Positions 17,454 through 26,350 of a stretch of DNA of 64,000 nt are shown piece by piece. Below the pieces are notes generated by a model. That model made no database searches and was not told the DNA's origin. It saw only the letters and a list, made by a program, of their open reading frames with translations. A program made the translations under genes and the position numbers. The stretch is from Rhizobium sp. BK251 (GTDB lineage Bacteria; Pseudomonadota; Alphaproteobacteria; Rhizobiales; Rhizobiaceae), in assembly GCF_004345245.1 (NCBI RefSeq), contig NZ_SLUQ01000005.1:434001-498000 (forward strand), read 5' to 3'. The stretch's first letter is position 1. Every line of letters begins with the position of its first letter.

Positions 17454-18092
17454 ATGACCGACGAAACAAACAACAACGGACCTGACGCAACTGCGACTGA
17501 GGATTCCGCAGATTTTGCGACGGGCGGCGAAGCGTCCGCCAAGAACGGGTCGCAGCAGCAGCCCGATCCCATCGAACTGCTGAAGGCGGAAAACGGGGAG
17601 TTGCGCGACCGCTACCTCCGCCTCGCCGCCGAGATGGACAACTTGCGTCGCCGGACGGAGCGCGAGGTGAAGGACGCAAAGTCCTATGCGGTCGCAGGCT
17701 TTGCCCGCGATATGCTGGCAGTCTCGGACAATCTGCGCCGAGCACTCGAGGCGATCCCTGCCGAGGAGCGTGCAGCGGGTGAGGGTGGGCTTCACACACT
17801 TGTAGAAGGTGTGGAATTGACCGAGCGGTCCATGCTTTCAACACTTGAACGCCACGGCGTGCGCAAGCTCGACCCGGTTGGCCAGAAGTTCGATCCGAAT
17901 TTCCATCAGGCGATGTTCGAAGTGCCGAATTCCGAAGTGCCGAACAACACGGTCGTCCAGGTCGTGCAGGCGGGCTTCTCGATCGGCGACCGCGTCTTGC
18001 GTCCGGCCATGGTCGGTGTCGCAAAGGGCGGACCGAAAGTGCCTGAAGCCGCTGAGCCGGGCGTCAGCCCGCTTGACGAAAAAGACGCCTGA
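17454..18092 (+). CDS. grpE: Nucleotide exchange factor GrpE
   Basis: GrpE releases ADP from DnaK. The 212-residue protein has an acidic N-terminus, a long coiled coil ([27 protein letters not shown]) and the C-terminal beta domain with [42 protein letters not shown]. Length and motifs fit. CGGAGACC precedes the ATG. It sits downstream of its transcriptional repressor hrcA. The stop codon lies inside a hairpin that is probably the terminator of the convergent ptsN gene. Confidence 0.97.
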   Translation: MTDETNNNGPDATATEDSADFATGGEASAKNGSQQQPDPIELLKAENGELRDRYLRLAAEMDNLRRRTEREVKDAKSYAVAGFARDMLAVSDNLRRALEAIPAEERAAGEGGLHTLVEGVELTERSMLSTLERHGVRKLDPVGQKFDPNFHQAMFEVPNSEVPNNTVVQVVQAGFSIGDRVLRPAMVGVAKGGPKVPEAAEPGVSPLDEKDA

Positions 18093-18106
18093 TTTCTCAG
18101 GCGTCT
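18081..18106 (-). terminator. Terminator of ptsN inside the 3' end of grpE
   Basis: A perfect 10-bp stem, AGACGCCTGA (18083-18092) with TCAGGCGTCT (18097-18106) and a TTTC loop, includes the grpE stop codon. The T tract follows the stem only when read on the minus strand (AAAAA at 18079-18083), so it suits leftward transcription from ptsN. Confidence 0.7.
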
Positions 18107-18167
18107 CTATCTGCCAAATCTCTTGAGGGTTTGCACGTCGCTAGCGACGTGCAGGAAGCGTGCCTCG

Positions 18168-18632
18168 CTAGGCAGCGTTTGAAGCCTGCTCCTCGTTGAG
18201 GAAGGCGTAGATTGCAGATGCGGACTCGGTCGCGCGCAGCTTGGTCACCAGATCGTGATCCCTCAGCACGCGGGCGATCCGGGAAAGCGCCTTCAGGTGA
18301 TCCGCGCCTGCACCTTCCGGCGCCAGCAGCAGAAACACGAGATCGACGGGCTGGTCATCCAGCGCCTCGAAATCCACGGGCGTTTCCAGCCGCGCAAAGA
18401 TACCCACAATGGAGTGGATTGTGTTGAGCTTGCCGTGCGGAATGGCGATGCCATTTCCGACCCCGGTCGAGCCCAGGCGTTCCCGTTGCAGGATGACGTC
18501 AAAGATTTCCCGCTCGGACAGGCCCGTGAGCTTGGAAGCCTTCACCGCGAGTTCCTGAAGCAGCTGTTTTTTGGAATTTGCCTTCAAGGCGGGAATAATC
18601 GCATCCTGATGCAGCAAATCTGCCAATGCCAT
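18168..18632 (-). CDS. ptsN: Nitrogen-regulatory PTS component EIIA-Ntr
   Basis: The 154-residue EIIA protein of the nitrogen phosphotransferase system accepts phosphate on His66 (GIAIPHGKLN) and signals carbon/nitrogen and potassium status. The N-terminus (ADLLHQDAIIPALKANSKKQLLQELA) and DLVFLLLAPEGAGADHLKALSRIARVLRD fit the family. It lies in the conserved order rpoN-hpf-ptsN, 72 bp after hpf. Confidence 0.96.
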   Translation of the reverse strand: MALADLLHQDAIIPALKANSKKQLLQELAVKASKLTGLSEREIFDVILQRERLGSTGVGNGIAIPHGKLNTIHSIVGIFARLETPVDFEALDDQPVDLVFLLLAPEGAGADHLKALSRIARVLRDHDLVTKLRATESASAIYAFLNEEQASNAA

Positions 18633-18704
18633 TTCTTCTTCCTTCTGTCGCCGAGACGGGAGTTTGAGGAAGCGGCGGATAAACCGCCGCCCTTCTCCTC
18701 GTTC

Positions 18705-19280
18705 TCAGCTCTTTATATTGGCCGCGTCGATCCAGCCAATATTGCCGTCCTGCCGACGGTAAACGATGTTCAAATGTTCCTTGCCAGGGCTGCGGAAAAG
18801 AAGCAGTGGCTCGTCGGTCATGTCGAGCGCCATCACGGCGGTGGCGACCGACATCGTCTTCAACTGCTTCGTGCTTTCCGCAACGATGGCGGGTGCGAAA
18901 TCATCAGGGAGTTCGTCGTCCTCGTCCGGCATCCCATCCATGACTGTGTAGGCTACTTCGGCTGAGCCGTTCAGGTGGTTGCCGGCATGATGATCCTTGA
19001 GCTTCCTCTTGTACCGACGCAGGCGCTTCTCGATGCGTATCGAAGCGGCGTCAAACGCCAGCTGCGGATCGGCGGCTTCGCCCGCCGCATGCAGGACGAC
19101 ACCGCTGTCGAGATGAATCTTGCAGTCGGCCGCGAAGCGAGAGCTGGATTTCTCCACCGTAACCTGACTTGAATAACCCCCATCGAAGTACTTTGTGACC
19201 GCCTCTCCGATTTGGTCCTCGATCCGCTGCCGGAAAGATTCACCAATTTCCATATGTTTACCGGATACACGCACACTCAT
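18705..19280 (-). CDS. hpf: Ribosome hibernation promoting factor (long form)
   Basis: HPF dimerises and protects idle 70S ribosomes in stationary phase. The product has 191 residues from MSVRVSGKHMEIG, which matches the S30AE domain start. It contains FDAASIRIEKRLRRYKRKL in the ribosome-binding domain and a C-terminal dimerisation domain ending in EHLNIVYRRQDGNIGWID, which marks the long form. AAGGAA is seven bases before the ATG; the longer upstream frame is not supported. It lies between rpoN and ptsN. Confidence 0.95.
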   Translation of the reverse strand: MSVRVSGKHMEIGESFRQRIEDQIGEAVTKYFDGGYSSQVTVEKSSSRFAADCKIHLDSGVVLHAAGEAADPQLAFDAASIRIEKRLRRYKRKLKDHHAGNHLNGSAEVAYTVMDGMPDEDDELPDDFAPAIVAESTKQLKTMSVATAVMALDMTDEPLLLFRSPGKEHLNIVYRRQDGNIGWIDAANIKS

Positions 19281-19440
19281 GGAGTTTTCCTTCTTGTAGT
19301 GGTTTGCGGGTACCAGTTTACGCCAAGCCTCAGGCTCATCCAAGCATTTCACGCAATCCAAGGCAAATTGCGTTTGCCGGTGCCTGCCAGGATGATGGGG
19401 ATAAGTTCACGCATCGGCGTCACGCTCCGATTGCGGCGGG

Positions 19441-19469
19441 CTTCTAGACTTGAGCGGTCGAAAAGTCAA
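19441..19469 (-). promoter_or_regulatory. Candidate sigma70 promoter of hpf
   Basis: On the minus strand TTGACT (complement of 19464-19469) and TAGAAG (complement of 19441-19446) are spaced by 17 bases. This would give hpf its own promoter in the 243-bp gap after rpoN, with a leader of about 150 bases. I see nothing else in this gap. Confidence 0.45.
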
Positions 19470-19523
19470 CGGGTTCTTAAGACTTTTTAAATAAACGCTA
19501 ACATGGCGCCGTCGATCCGACGC

Positions 19524-21086
19524 CTAGAATCCCGCCACTTTGGCGAGCGCTCGCTTCTCGCGGCGCCTCTGCACGGAGGAGGGAATGTTCATCGCTTCAC
19601 GGTATTTTGCTACCGTGCGCCGTGCCAGCTCGATGCCGCCCTTCTTCAGAATATCGACGATGTCGTCGTCGGAAAGCACCGCATCAGGCAGTTCCTGCAG
19701 GATCAACGCGCGGATCCGATGCCGGACTGCCTCGGCCGAATGGCTGTCGCCGCCTTCGACCGCGCTGATCGAGACAGTGAAGAAATATTTGAGTTCGAAC
19801 AGGCCGCGCGGCGTCAGCATATACTTGTTCGAGGTGACGCGGCTCACCGTCGATTCATGCATCTTGATCGCGTCCGCCACCGTCTTCAGGTTAAGCGGCC
19901 GCAGATGATCGACGCCGTGCATCAGGAAGGCATCCTGCTGGCGCACGATCTCGCCGGCGACTTTCATGATCGTCTTGGCGCGCTGGTCGAGGCTGCGCGT
20001 CAGCCAGTTGGCGTTCTGCAGGCATTCCGAAAGAAAGGCGTGATCGGCTCCGTGTCTCGAAACGGAAGAGAAGTAGGACTGGTTCACCAGGACGCGCGGC
20101 AGCGTATCGGGATTGAGTTCGACCAGCCACTCGCCACTGGAATTCCCGCGTACGACGATATCCGGCGTGATCGCCTCCGAAATGCCGGTCTCGAAGCCGC
20201 TGCCCGGCTTTGGGTTCAACTGGCGGATCTCCGCCATCATGTCGAGAAGGTCTTCTTCATCGACTCCGCAAAGCCGCTTGAGCGCCACGAAGTCGCGCCG
20301 CGCCAGAAGCTCCAGATTGCTGATCAGCAGTTCCATGGCAGGATCGAAGCGATCCTTCTGCCGCAGCTGGATCGCAAGACATTCGCTGAGCGAGCGGGCG
20401 AAGACGCCCGGGGGGTCGAGGAGTTGCAGTTCACCGAGAACACGCAGGACCTCGTCCTTTTCGGCGCCCAGGCGGGCACTGACCTCATCGAGGTCGGCCT
20501 GCAGGTAACCCGTGTCGTCGAGCTGGTCGACCAGGTGCTGAGCGATCAATCGATCCGCGATCCCGGAAAGTGCAAAGGGTATCTGCTGGTTGAGGTGGTC
20601 GCGCAGCGAAATCTGACCGGCGACGAAATCGTCGAGGTCGTAGTTGTCGCCGGCATCCACGTTTCCCGGCATGGATTTCCACTGGCTGATCAGCTCCGGA
20701 GCATCAAGGCGCTGCGGCGCGCCATCGTCGGGGAAAATGCCGGCGAAGTTTGCGTCCAGTTCATCGTTGAGCCGCCCGGCATGGCCGGTGTTCTCGCTCT
20801 CGTACCAGTCGCTCGCCAGACTGCCGGCGCGGCTCTCGGGCGCCTCGCCGTCATAGGCTTCCTCGGAGGGTGTGGCGTAGGATTCGACTTCGGCTTCGGC
20901 GCCCTCGCTGCCCAACTCGCCGTCACCTGATGGAAATTCCAGCAGCGGGTTCTTCTCGACTTCCTGCGCAATGAATTGGGTGAGTTCGAAATGCGTCATC
21001 TGCAGCAGCTGAATGGATTGCATCAGCTGCGGAGTCATCACCAGCGACTGGTTCTGGCGCAGGAAAAGGTTGGCAGACAAGGCCAT
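19524..21086 (-). CDS. rpoN: RNA polymerase sigma-54 factor RpoN
   Basis: Sigma-54 directs transcription of nitrogen-assimilation, nitrogen-fixation and C4-dicarboxylate transport genes with enhancer-binding activators. The 520-residue protein has the Gln-rich region I (LRQNQSLVMTPQLMQSIQLLQ), an acidic region II, a core-binding domain, a helix-turn-helix around ADAIKMHESTVSRVTSNKY, and the diagnostic RpoN box ARRTVAKYREAMNIP. The start and length match rhizobial RpoN. It follows lptB by 157 bp and precedes hpf and ptsN, a conserved order in proteobacteria. Confidence 0.98.
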   Translation of the reverse strand: MALSANLFLRQNQSLVMTPQLMQSIQLLQMTHFELTQFIAQEVEKNPLLEFPSGDGELGSEGAEAEVESYATPSEEAYDGEAPESRAGSLASDWYESENTGHAGRLNDELDANFAGIFPDDGAPQRLDAPELISQWKSMPGNVDAGDNYDLDDFVAGQISLRDHLNQQIPFALSGIADRLIAQHLVDQLDDTGYLQADLDEVSARLGAEKDEVLRVLGELQLLDPPGVFARSLSECLAIQLRQKDRFDPAMELLISNLELLARRDFVALKRLCGVDEEDLLDMMAEIRQLNPKPGSGFETGISEAITPDIVVRGNSSGEWLVELNPDTLPRVLVNQSYFSSVSRHGADHAFLSECLQNANWLTRSLDQRAKTIMKVAGEIVRQQDAFLMHGVDHLRPLNLKTVADAIKMHESTVSRVTSNKYMLTPRGLFELKYFFTVSISAVEGGDSHSAEAVRHRIRALILQELPDAVLSDDDIVDILKKGGIELARRTVAKYREAMNIPSSVQRRREKRALAKVAGF

Positions 21087-21243
21087 GGTGGACGCGAAAC
21101 TCCCCTACAATTCCTACAGGAAATCGCACCTGTCCGTACGGGCCGGCCACGAGGTTCCAACTGGCCCAAAAATTGCTTTTTTAAAAGATTTGGTCAAGCC
21201 GGCGTATGACGAAAAGGTGAATTTGTCGCCTGCGCACGCCTCT

Positions 21244-22056
21244 TCAGAGGCTGAAATTGTCGCCGAGATAGAGCCTGCGCACTTCCGGATTGTTGACGAT
21301 GTCGTTGGCTCGACCGTGGGTAAGGACCTCACCAGCGTGGATGATGTAGGCACGGTCGATGAGGCCGAGCGTCTCACGCACGTTGTGGTCGGTGATGAGC
21401 ACGCCGATGCCGCGCGCCGTCAGGTGATGCACGAGGTTCTGGATGTCGGCGACCGAGATCGGATCGACACCGGCAAAGGGCTCGTCAAGGAGCATGAACG
21501 TCGGATCGGTCGCTAGCGCTCGCGCGATTTCGAGACGTCGCCGTTCGCCGCCGGAGAGGGCAAGCGCAGGCGTCGAGCGTAGCTTCTGGATATGGAACTC
21601 CTCGAGAAGCTCGTCGAGCTTCTTTTCGCGCTTGGCCTTTTCCGGCTCGTGCAGTTCGAGGACGGCGCGGATATTTTGTTCAACCGTCAGCCCGCGGAAG
21701 ATCGAAGCTTCCTGTGGCAGATAGCCGACACCGAGCCGCGAACGACGATACATCGGCATCGTCGTGACGTTGTTGCCGTCGATCTCGATCGTTCCTTCAT
21801 CGACCGGCACAAGCCCGGTGATCATGTAGAAACAGGTCGTCTTGCCGGCGCCGTTCGGGCCCAGCAGGCCGACAGCTTCGCCGCGGCGCACCACGAGCGA
21901 CACGCCGTTGACGACGCGCCGCGTCCTGTAGGTCTTCGTCAGACCGCGCGCGATCAACGTTCCCTGGTAACGGGTCTTTTCGCCGGTGCTCTGCTCGGAA
22001 ACCGCAGCCTGCGGTTCTGTCCGGCCGAACATGCTCGATATCAACGACAATTTCAC
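21244..22056 (-). CDS. lptB: LPS export ABC transporter ATP-binding protein LptB
   Basis: This 270-residue ATPase powers LPS extraction from the inner membrane with LptF/LptG. It has Walker [12 protein letters not shown], the ABC signature [15 protein letters not shown], Walker [13 protein letters not shown] and the LptB-typical [10 protein letters not shown] and [10 protein letters not shown]. An N-terminal extension of about 25 residues precedes the usual start and may be real or an early start choice. It is the third gene of lptC-lptA-lptB. Confidence 0.95.
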   Translation of the reverse strand: MKLSLISSMFGRTEPQAAVSEQSTGEKTRYQGTLIARGLTKTYRTRRVVNGVSLVVRRGEAVGLLGPNGAGKTTCFYMITGLVPVDEGTIEIDGNNVTTMPMYRRSRLGVGYLPQEASIFRGLTVEQNIRAVLELHEPEKAKREKKLDELLEEFHIQKLRSTPALALSGGERRRLEIARALATDPTFMLLDEPFAGVDPISVADIQNLVHHLTARGIGVLITDHNVRETLGLIDRAYIIHAGEVLTHGRANDIVNNPEVRRLYLGDNFSL

Positions 22057-22071
22057 GATGGGAGGCCGGTC

Positions 22072-22653
22072 TCAGTTTTTCTTCTGGGATTTGGGATCGA
22101 GCTGGATCTGGACGCGGCCCCCGCAGCTTTCCAGCTTTGCCTGTCCGGTGTTCATGAATACCGTCAACTGGCAACCCGTGAAGACGTTTGGCCCGTCCGA
22201 AAGCACGACCTTGTCGCCCTTGAGGATGAACGTCTGGGCGGCCATGTCGAACTCACCGTCGTCCGCCGTTGCCGTCTGCGTTCCCGAGGAGAGAAACACC
22301 TTGTCGCTCACGAGAATGTGATCGATATCGGCGTCACCAGATGAAATGGACGGCGTCGCGCCGCCCGCTCCGGGCTTGTCCACGTAGAAAACCGTCATCG
22401 TCCCAGCCTCCAGCGTGGTCGTGCCCTGGACGACCTTCACCTTGCCCGTGAAGACGGCAGTCTTCTCCTGGTCGTGGATCTCAAGCTTGTCGCTCTCGAT
22501 CTGGATCGGCTTGTCGTTGGAGAGCTTGAGGCCATCCATCGTGCTGCTTTGGGTCTGTGCCACGGCGCTGAAGGCCAGCAGGCACACGGCAATGCCGCTT
22601 GCGGCGAGCGCTGCACCAGACTTGCGAATGAGTATGCGACAATCTTTTGTCAT
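22072..22653 (-). CDS. lptA: LPS transport periplasmic protein LptA (OstA)
   Basis: The 193-residue periplasmic protein has a signal peptide (hydrophobic SGIAVCLLAFSAVAQ) followed by the OstA-like beta-jellyroll: LSNDKPIQIESDKLEIHDQ, AVFTGKVKVVQGTTTLEAGTM, and VVLSDGPNVFTGCQLTVFMNTG. LptA forms the periplasmic bridge carrying LPS to LptD. It starts 14 bp after lptC and ends 15 bp before lptB. Confidence 0.93.
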   Translation of the reverse strand: MTKDCRILIRKSGAALAASGIAVCLLAFSAVAQTQSSTMDGLKLSNDKPIQIESDKLEIHDQEKTAVFTGKVKVVQGTTTLEAGTMTVFYVDKPGAGGATPSISSGDADIDHILVSDKVFLSSGTQTATADDGEFDMAAQTFILKGDKVVLSDGPNVFTGCQLTVFMNTGQAKLESCGGRVQIQLDPKSQKKN

Positions 22654-22667
22654 GGTTGGCCCGGCTG

Positions 22668-23333
22668 TTAGCTGCCTTGTTTACGGATGGCGGACGGGTC
22701 GACATTCATGCGAACCTGCCCCTCGAATGTGATCACACGGCCGTTATCCGTCATATTGAGCGACTGTGCAACAATCGACGCGTTGCCCTTCGAGATGGAA
22801 ACCGGATCGGTGGTTATCATGCTGCCGGCCTTGGTCTCGAGCTTAGCGGATTGAAAATGCGCATTGATACCGTTGCTGAGGATGATCGTGAAGGGTGCCG
22901 TAAGATCGAGATTGTCGCTTGAACGGTCGAAGTCGCCGCTGGCGGCCTCGACGCGTGCGATCAGATCTTCGTTGACCGGGACGGCCGCCTTGATCTTCTC
23001 CAACGTGATCATGTTCGGATTCTTGATATCCTGCAGAGCGCGGTCCGCGGTCATTGAATAGCTGATTCCGTCGGAATTGCGTCCGGCGATCGCCGGCTTT
23101 TCCATGACGACCTTGCCGTTCTCGATTCTGGCGGCCTCGATCGTCAGGTTTTCCGGCAGGAATGTGCGCAGAAAAGAAACCGCAATGAAGATGAGGGAAA
23201 CTACGACTGCGGCGACCGGCAGAAGTATCTTCAATTTCCTGACGCGCGCAGAATGAAAGAGCGCGTCTTTATACGCACTCCCCATAGGCGCTTCAAAAGG
23301 CGCCTTTGCGCTATCCTTCAAGGTATTGAGCAT
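22668..23333 (-). CDS. lptC: LPS export protein LptC
   Basis: The 221-residue protein has one N-terminal membrane helix (LKILLPVAAVVVSLIFIAVSFL) and a periplasmic OstA-like domain (ENGKVVMEKPAIAGRNSDG, NGINAHFQSAKLETKAGSM, GNASIVAQSLNMTDNGRVITFEG). LptC links the LptBFG transporter to LptA. The sequence is diverged, as usual for alphaproteobacterial LptC, and the call rests partly on position as first gene of lptC-lptA-lptB. The gene diverges from sppA across 218 bp. Confidence 0.88.
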   Translation of the reverse strand: MLNTLKDSAKAPFEAPMGSAYKDALFHSARVRKLKILLPVAAVVVSLIFIAVSFLRTFLPENLTIEAARIENGKVVMEKPAIAGRNSDGISYSMTADRALQDIKNPNMITLEKIKAAVPVNEDLIARVEAASGDFDRSSDNLDLTAPFTIILSNGINAHFQSAKLETKAGSMITTDPVSISKGNASIVAQSLNMTDNGRVITFEGQVRMNVDPSAIRKQGS

Positions 23334-23551
23334 ACACTTCGTCCGTGTCCGATCGATCGAGGGCTCTTGCGCCGTGGACGCGCCATCCGATCACAGTTCG
23401 TTTCGCATTATTACACTGCCTTGCCAATATGGATTTTTTTCTGCAACAAGCAACCTATGCATAAAACGCGCAAAAAGGGGCCCCGCCTCCTCTCGCGCCA
23501 TACCCCGGGCGGCATGTCGCCATCTGCCTGGCAGCTACTGGAGGTCGCCAC

Positions 23552-24505
23552 ATGGACAGTTCGGTCATCGCCGATCGTCGCCGCTTACGCCGCAAGCTCG
23601 GCTTCTGGCGGATCGTTGCCGTCTTGCTTCTCGTCGCCTTCGGCTTCGCATTCTACTACTTCGGGTTCGGGGGGCGGCCCGGCATTCAGCGTGCGCAGAT
23701 CGCGCACGTTACCATATCAGGGCTGATCCGCGACGACGAGGAGCTCCTCGAGCGTCTGAAGAAGGTCGGCGAGGACAATCAGGTAAAGGCTGTCGTCATC
23801 TCGATTTCCTCCACGGGCGGCACCACCTATGGCGGCGAGCGCATCTTCAAGGCGATTCGTGCGATCGCCGCGAAAAAACCGGTCGTTTCCGACGTTCGCA
23901 CAGTCGCGGCTTCCGCCGGCTACATGATTGCGACCGCGGGCGACACGATCGTCGCCGGCGAGACGTCGATCACGGGCTCGATCGGCGTGATCTTCCAGTA
24001 TCCGCAGTTGCAGGATTTGATGCAAAAGCTCGGCGTTTCACTGGAGGAGATCAAATCGGCGCCGCTCAAGGCAGAGCCATCGCCGTTCCATAGCCCCAGC
24101 GAAGACGCCAAGGCGATGATCCGCAGCATGGTCCTCGACAGCTATGACTGGTTCGTCGATCTCGTGGCCGATCGTCGCAAGCTGCCGCGTGCCGATGTCC
24201 TGCGCCTGGCCGACGGCAGCATCTTCACCGGTCGCCAGGCGTTGAAGGCGAAACTGATCGACACTCTCGGCGGCGAGACCGAGATCAGGGCCTATCTTGC
24301 GACCCGCAACATCAAGAGTGACCTGCCGTTCGTCGATTGGGATCGATCGAGCTCGACACCGTTCCTATTGGCCGGCGCGCTTTCGCAATTGATAAATCTG
24401 CTCGGTTATGATGATTTTGTGAAAGGCGAAAACCTGCGCGGCCTGGTTACCGAGAAGTTGTTTCTTGACGGGCTGCTCTCAGTTTGGCAGGTTGACGGCA
24501 ATTGA
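23552..24505 (+). CDS. sppA: Signal peptide peptidase SppA (S49 family)
   Basis: This 317-residue membrane-anchored serine protease degrades cleaved signal peptides. It has one N-terminal membrane segment (FWRIVAVLLLVAFGFAFYYFGF) and the S49 core: ISSTGGTTYGGERIFKAI, AASAGYMIATAGD carrying the general-base region, and ETSITGSIGVIFQYP with the catalytic serine. It is the short form with a single catalytic repeat. A GGAGG-containing site lies just before the ATG. ihfB follows 27 bp later. Confidence 0.95.
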   Translation: MDSSVIADRRRLRRKLGFWRIVAVLLLVAFGFAFYYFGFGGRPGIQRAQIAHVTISGLIRDDEELLERLKKVGEDNQVKAVVISISSTGGTTYGGERIFKAIRAIAAKKPVVSDVRTVAASAGYMIATAGDTIVAGETSITGSIGVIFQYPQLQDLMQKLGVSLEEIKSAPLKAEPSPFHSPSEDAKAMIRSMVLDSYDWFVDLVADRRKLPRADVLRLADGSIFTGRQALKAKLIDTLGGETEIRAYLATRNIKSDLPFVDWDRSSSTPFLLAGALSQLINLLGYDDFVKGENLRGLVTEKLFLDGLLSVWQVDGN

Positions 24506-24532
24506 TAAATCAATGATTTACAGGGGGCGATC

Positions 24533-24832
24533 GTGATCAAATCCGAATTGGTGCAGATTGTTGCTGCGCGCAACCCTCATCTCTATCACCGCGACGTCGA
24601 GAACATCGTCAACGCGGTCCTCGACGAGATCACCGACGCGCTCGCGGCAGGCAATCGCGTGGAGCTTCGCGGCTTCGGCGCCTTTTCGGTCAAGAACCGT
24701 CCTTCGCGTTCGGGGCGCAATCCTCGCACGGGCGATACCGTCTTCGTTGAAGAGAAGTGGGTGCCGTTCTTCAAGACGGGCAAGGAGCTTCGCGAACGGC
24801 TCAATCCCGACGGTGCCGACGAAGAAGACTAG
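24533..24832 (+). CDS. ihfB: Integration host factor subunit beta
   Basis: The 99-residue DNA-bending protein pairs with IhfA and helps sigma-54 promoters, recombination and replication. Motifs are the N-terminal helices ([14 protein letters not shown]), [17 protein letters not shown] and the arm region [29 protein letters not shown]. It uses a GTG start after GGGGGCGATC. It is close to sppA and may be co-transcribed. It lies near rpoN, whose promoters often need IHF, but in a separate unit. Confidence 0.97.
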   Translation: MIKSELVQIVAARNPHLYHRDVENIVNAVLDEITDALAAGNRVELRGFGAFSVKNRPSRSGRNPRTGDTVFVEEKWVPFFKTGKELRERLNPDGADEED

Positions 24833-24949
24833 GATTTTCGCGTTGCACGGACGTCGGCGGATAATGTCCGCACGCCTTTCGTCGTTCGCATGATTTCAAA
24901 CGGAAAGCAGTTCGGTTGAGGGCGCCGGAAGGGGCTCGGAGACTTGAGA

Positions 24950-25282
24950 ATGACACGAAAAATCGTCAACCTTTTGGTGCTGTTGCCGCTGGGCATTATC
25001 CTGATCGTCTTCTGCGTCGCCAACCGACACGTCGTGACGCTTGCGTTCAACCCGTTCCGTCCTGAGGATCAGTTTCTGTCGATGAGCGCGCCGCTCTTCG
25101 TCTTCCTCTTCGTTGCGCTGATGATCGGCATGGTGTTAGGCGCGGCCGTCACCTGGTTTACCCAGGGCAAGCATCGCAAGCGCGCCCGCCAGGAGGCGCG
25201 GGAAGCCGTTCGCTGGCATGAGGAGGCTGACCGCCACAAGACCCGCGCCGAGGAAATTGCCGGCCGCTTGCCGTCGAATTGA
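24950..25282 (+). CDS. LapA-domain (DUF1049) membrane protein
   Basis: The 110-residue protein has two membrane segments (VNLLVLLPLGIILIVFCVAN and APLFVFLFVALMIGMVLGAAV) and a basic, helical C-terminal tail (KHRKRARQEAREAVRWHEEAD). This matches the LapA/YciS family, membrane proteins linked in enterobacteria to LPS assembly control. The role here is not established. The reading frame also opens with a TTG six bases earlier; I chose ATG 24950. Confidence 0.8.
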   Translation: MTRKIVNLLVLLPLGIILIVFCVANRHVVTLAFNPFRPEDQFLSMSAPLFVFLFVALMIGMVLGAAVTWFTQGKHRKRARQEAREAVRWHEEADRHKTRAEEIAGRLPSN

Positions 25283-25297
25283 CGGAAGAGCCGCCGT

Positions 25298-25735
25298 CTA
25301 GGGCGCTGCTGCGAGGCTCAGATCCTCGTACTCGCCCTCCGACGAAGAGCCGTTGCCGGTTGCCTGGAATCCCAGCGACATGTAGAAATTCTTGGCCCGG
25401 ACATTTTTGACGAGGCACTTCAGGCGATATCGTCGTTCGGGCCAGCCCGGCAGCGCCTGCAACAGCGCCGTTCCCACGCCTTGCCTCTGATTGTCGTGGC
25501 GGACGTAGAGCATATGAATGAAATCCTCCGGCTCCCAGAGCGAAAGGAAGCCGGCAATCGTCCCGTCCGTGCCGCTGCAGACGAATATGCGTTCGCCCTT
25601 CGTATGAACGGCAAAATCCTCCCAGTGGAAACTGCCCGGATCGACCCAGAGGAAGGTCGCCCGGCGCATCGCAAGATAGATATCCGCCAGCGCGTCTTCG
25701 TCCCCGGGCCGTGACGGCCTCACCGTCCATGTCAT
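25298..25735 (-). CDS. GNAT-family N-acetyltransferase
   Basis: The 145-residue protein shows the GNAT fold: the N-terminal VRPSRPGDEDALADIYLAMR, the central strand FIHMLYVRHDNQRQGVGTALL with the Q/RxxGxG/A acetyl-CoA loop (RQGVGTA), and the C-terminal VKNVRAKNFYMSLGFQATG. Substrate is unknown. It converges on the LapA-type gene with a 15-bp gap and lies downstream of the CoxG-type gene on the same strand. Confidence 0.85.
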   Translation of the reverse strand: MTWTVRPSRPGDEDALADIYLAMRRATFLWVDPGSFHWEDFAVHTKGERIFVCSGTDGTIAGFLSLWEPEDFIHMLYVRHDNQRQGVGTALLQALPGWPERRYRLKCLVKNVRAKNFYMSLGFQATGNGSSSEGEYEDLSLAAAP

Positions 25736-25781
25736 GCTTCAGACCTCGATCGGTAAAAGTCGGCGAGCCACGGCGAAGCCT

Positions 25782-26234
25782 TCAGCCGCCTGCCTTGGCG
25801 CTGACCGCGGCATTGAAATCGGCGAAGAACTGCTGCGCGAGCTTCTTCGAGGTGGAATCGATCAGCCGCGCGCCGAGCTGGGCGATCTTGCCGCCCACCT
25901 GCGCCTTGACGTCATATTGAAGGATCGTCTCGTTTCCGTCCTCCTTGAGTACGACGTCGGCGCCGCCCTTTGCGAAACCGGCGATACCGCCCTTGCCTTC
26001 GCCGGCGATCGTGTAGCTTTCGGGCGCCTGGATATTGGAAAGCGTGACGTCGCCGTTGAAGGTTGCCGAGACGGGACCGATCTTGAGCTTTACGGTGGCG
26101 GCAAGCTCATTCGGAGTCTTCATTTCAAGCGTCTGGCAACCCGGGATACATTGCTTGAGGATCTCGGGATCGTTTAGTGCCGCCCAGACGATGTCCCTTG
26201 GTGCCATGATGCGTTCTTCGCCGGTCAGATCCAT
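25782..26234 (-). CDS. CoxG-family (SRPBCC) protein
   Basis: The 150-residue product resembles carbon monoxide dehydrogenase subunit G proteins, lipid-binding SRPBCC folds often tied to molybdo-flavoenzyme maturation or recruitment: MDLTGEERIMAPRDIVWAALNDP, LKQCIPGCQTLE, and ESYTIAGEGKGGIAGFAKGGADVVL. GGGAGG eight bases before ATG 26234 fixes the start against a longer frame. No CO dehydrogenase genes are visible, so it should not be read as evidence of CO oxidation. It diverges from a methyltransferase gene. Confidence 0.85.
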   Translation of the reverse strand: MDLTGEERIMAPRDIVWAALNDPEILKQCIPGCQTLEMKTPNELAATVKLKIGPVSATFNGDVTLSNIQAPESYTIAGEGKGGIAGFAKGGADVVLKEDGNETILQYDVKAQVGGKIAQLGARLIDSTSKKLAQQFFADFNAAVSAKAGG

Positions 26235-26350
26235 TTGATAGTACCTCCCATATGCACCACCGGAATATCGCAGACCGGAAACCGCTTTGCCAAGGTGCGT
26301 CGGAATGCTATTTGCTCGCCTGAAGAAATATCCAGTACCGGAAGAACACC

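Noticed and set aside
19503..20930. Plus-strand open frame of 475 codons
   Set aside because: Lies opposite rpoN, which has an unambiguous RpoN box; a shadow frame.
25782..26234. Evidence for carbon monoxide oxidation
   Set aside because: CoxG-like proteins occur widely without CO dehydrogenase, and no cox genes are in the window.
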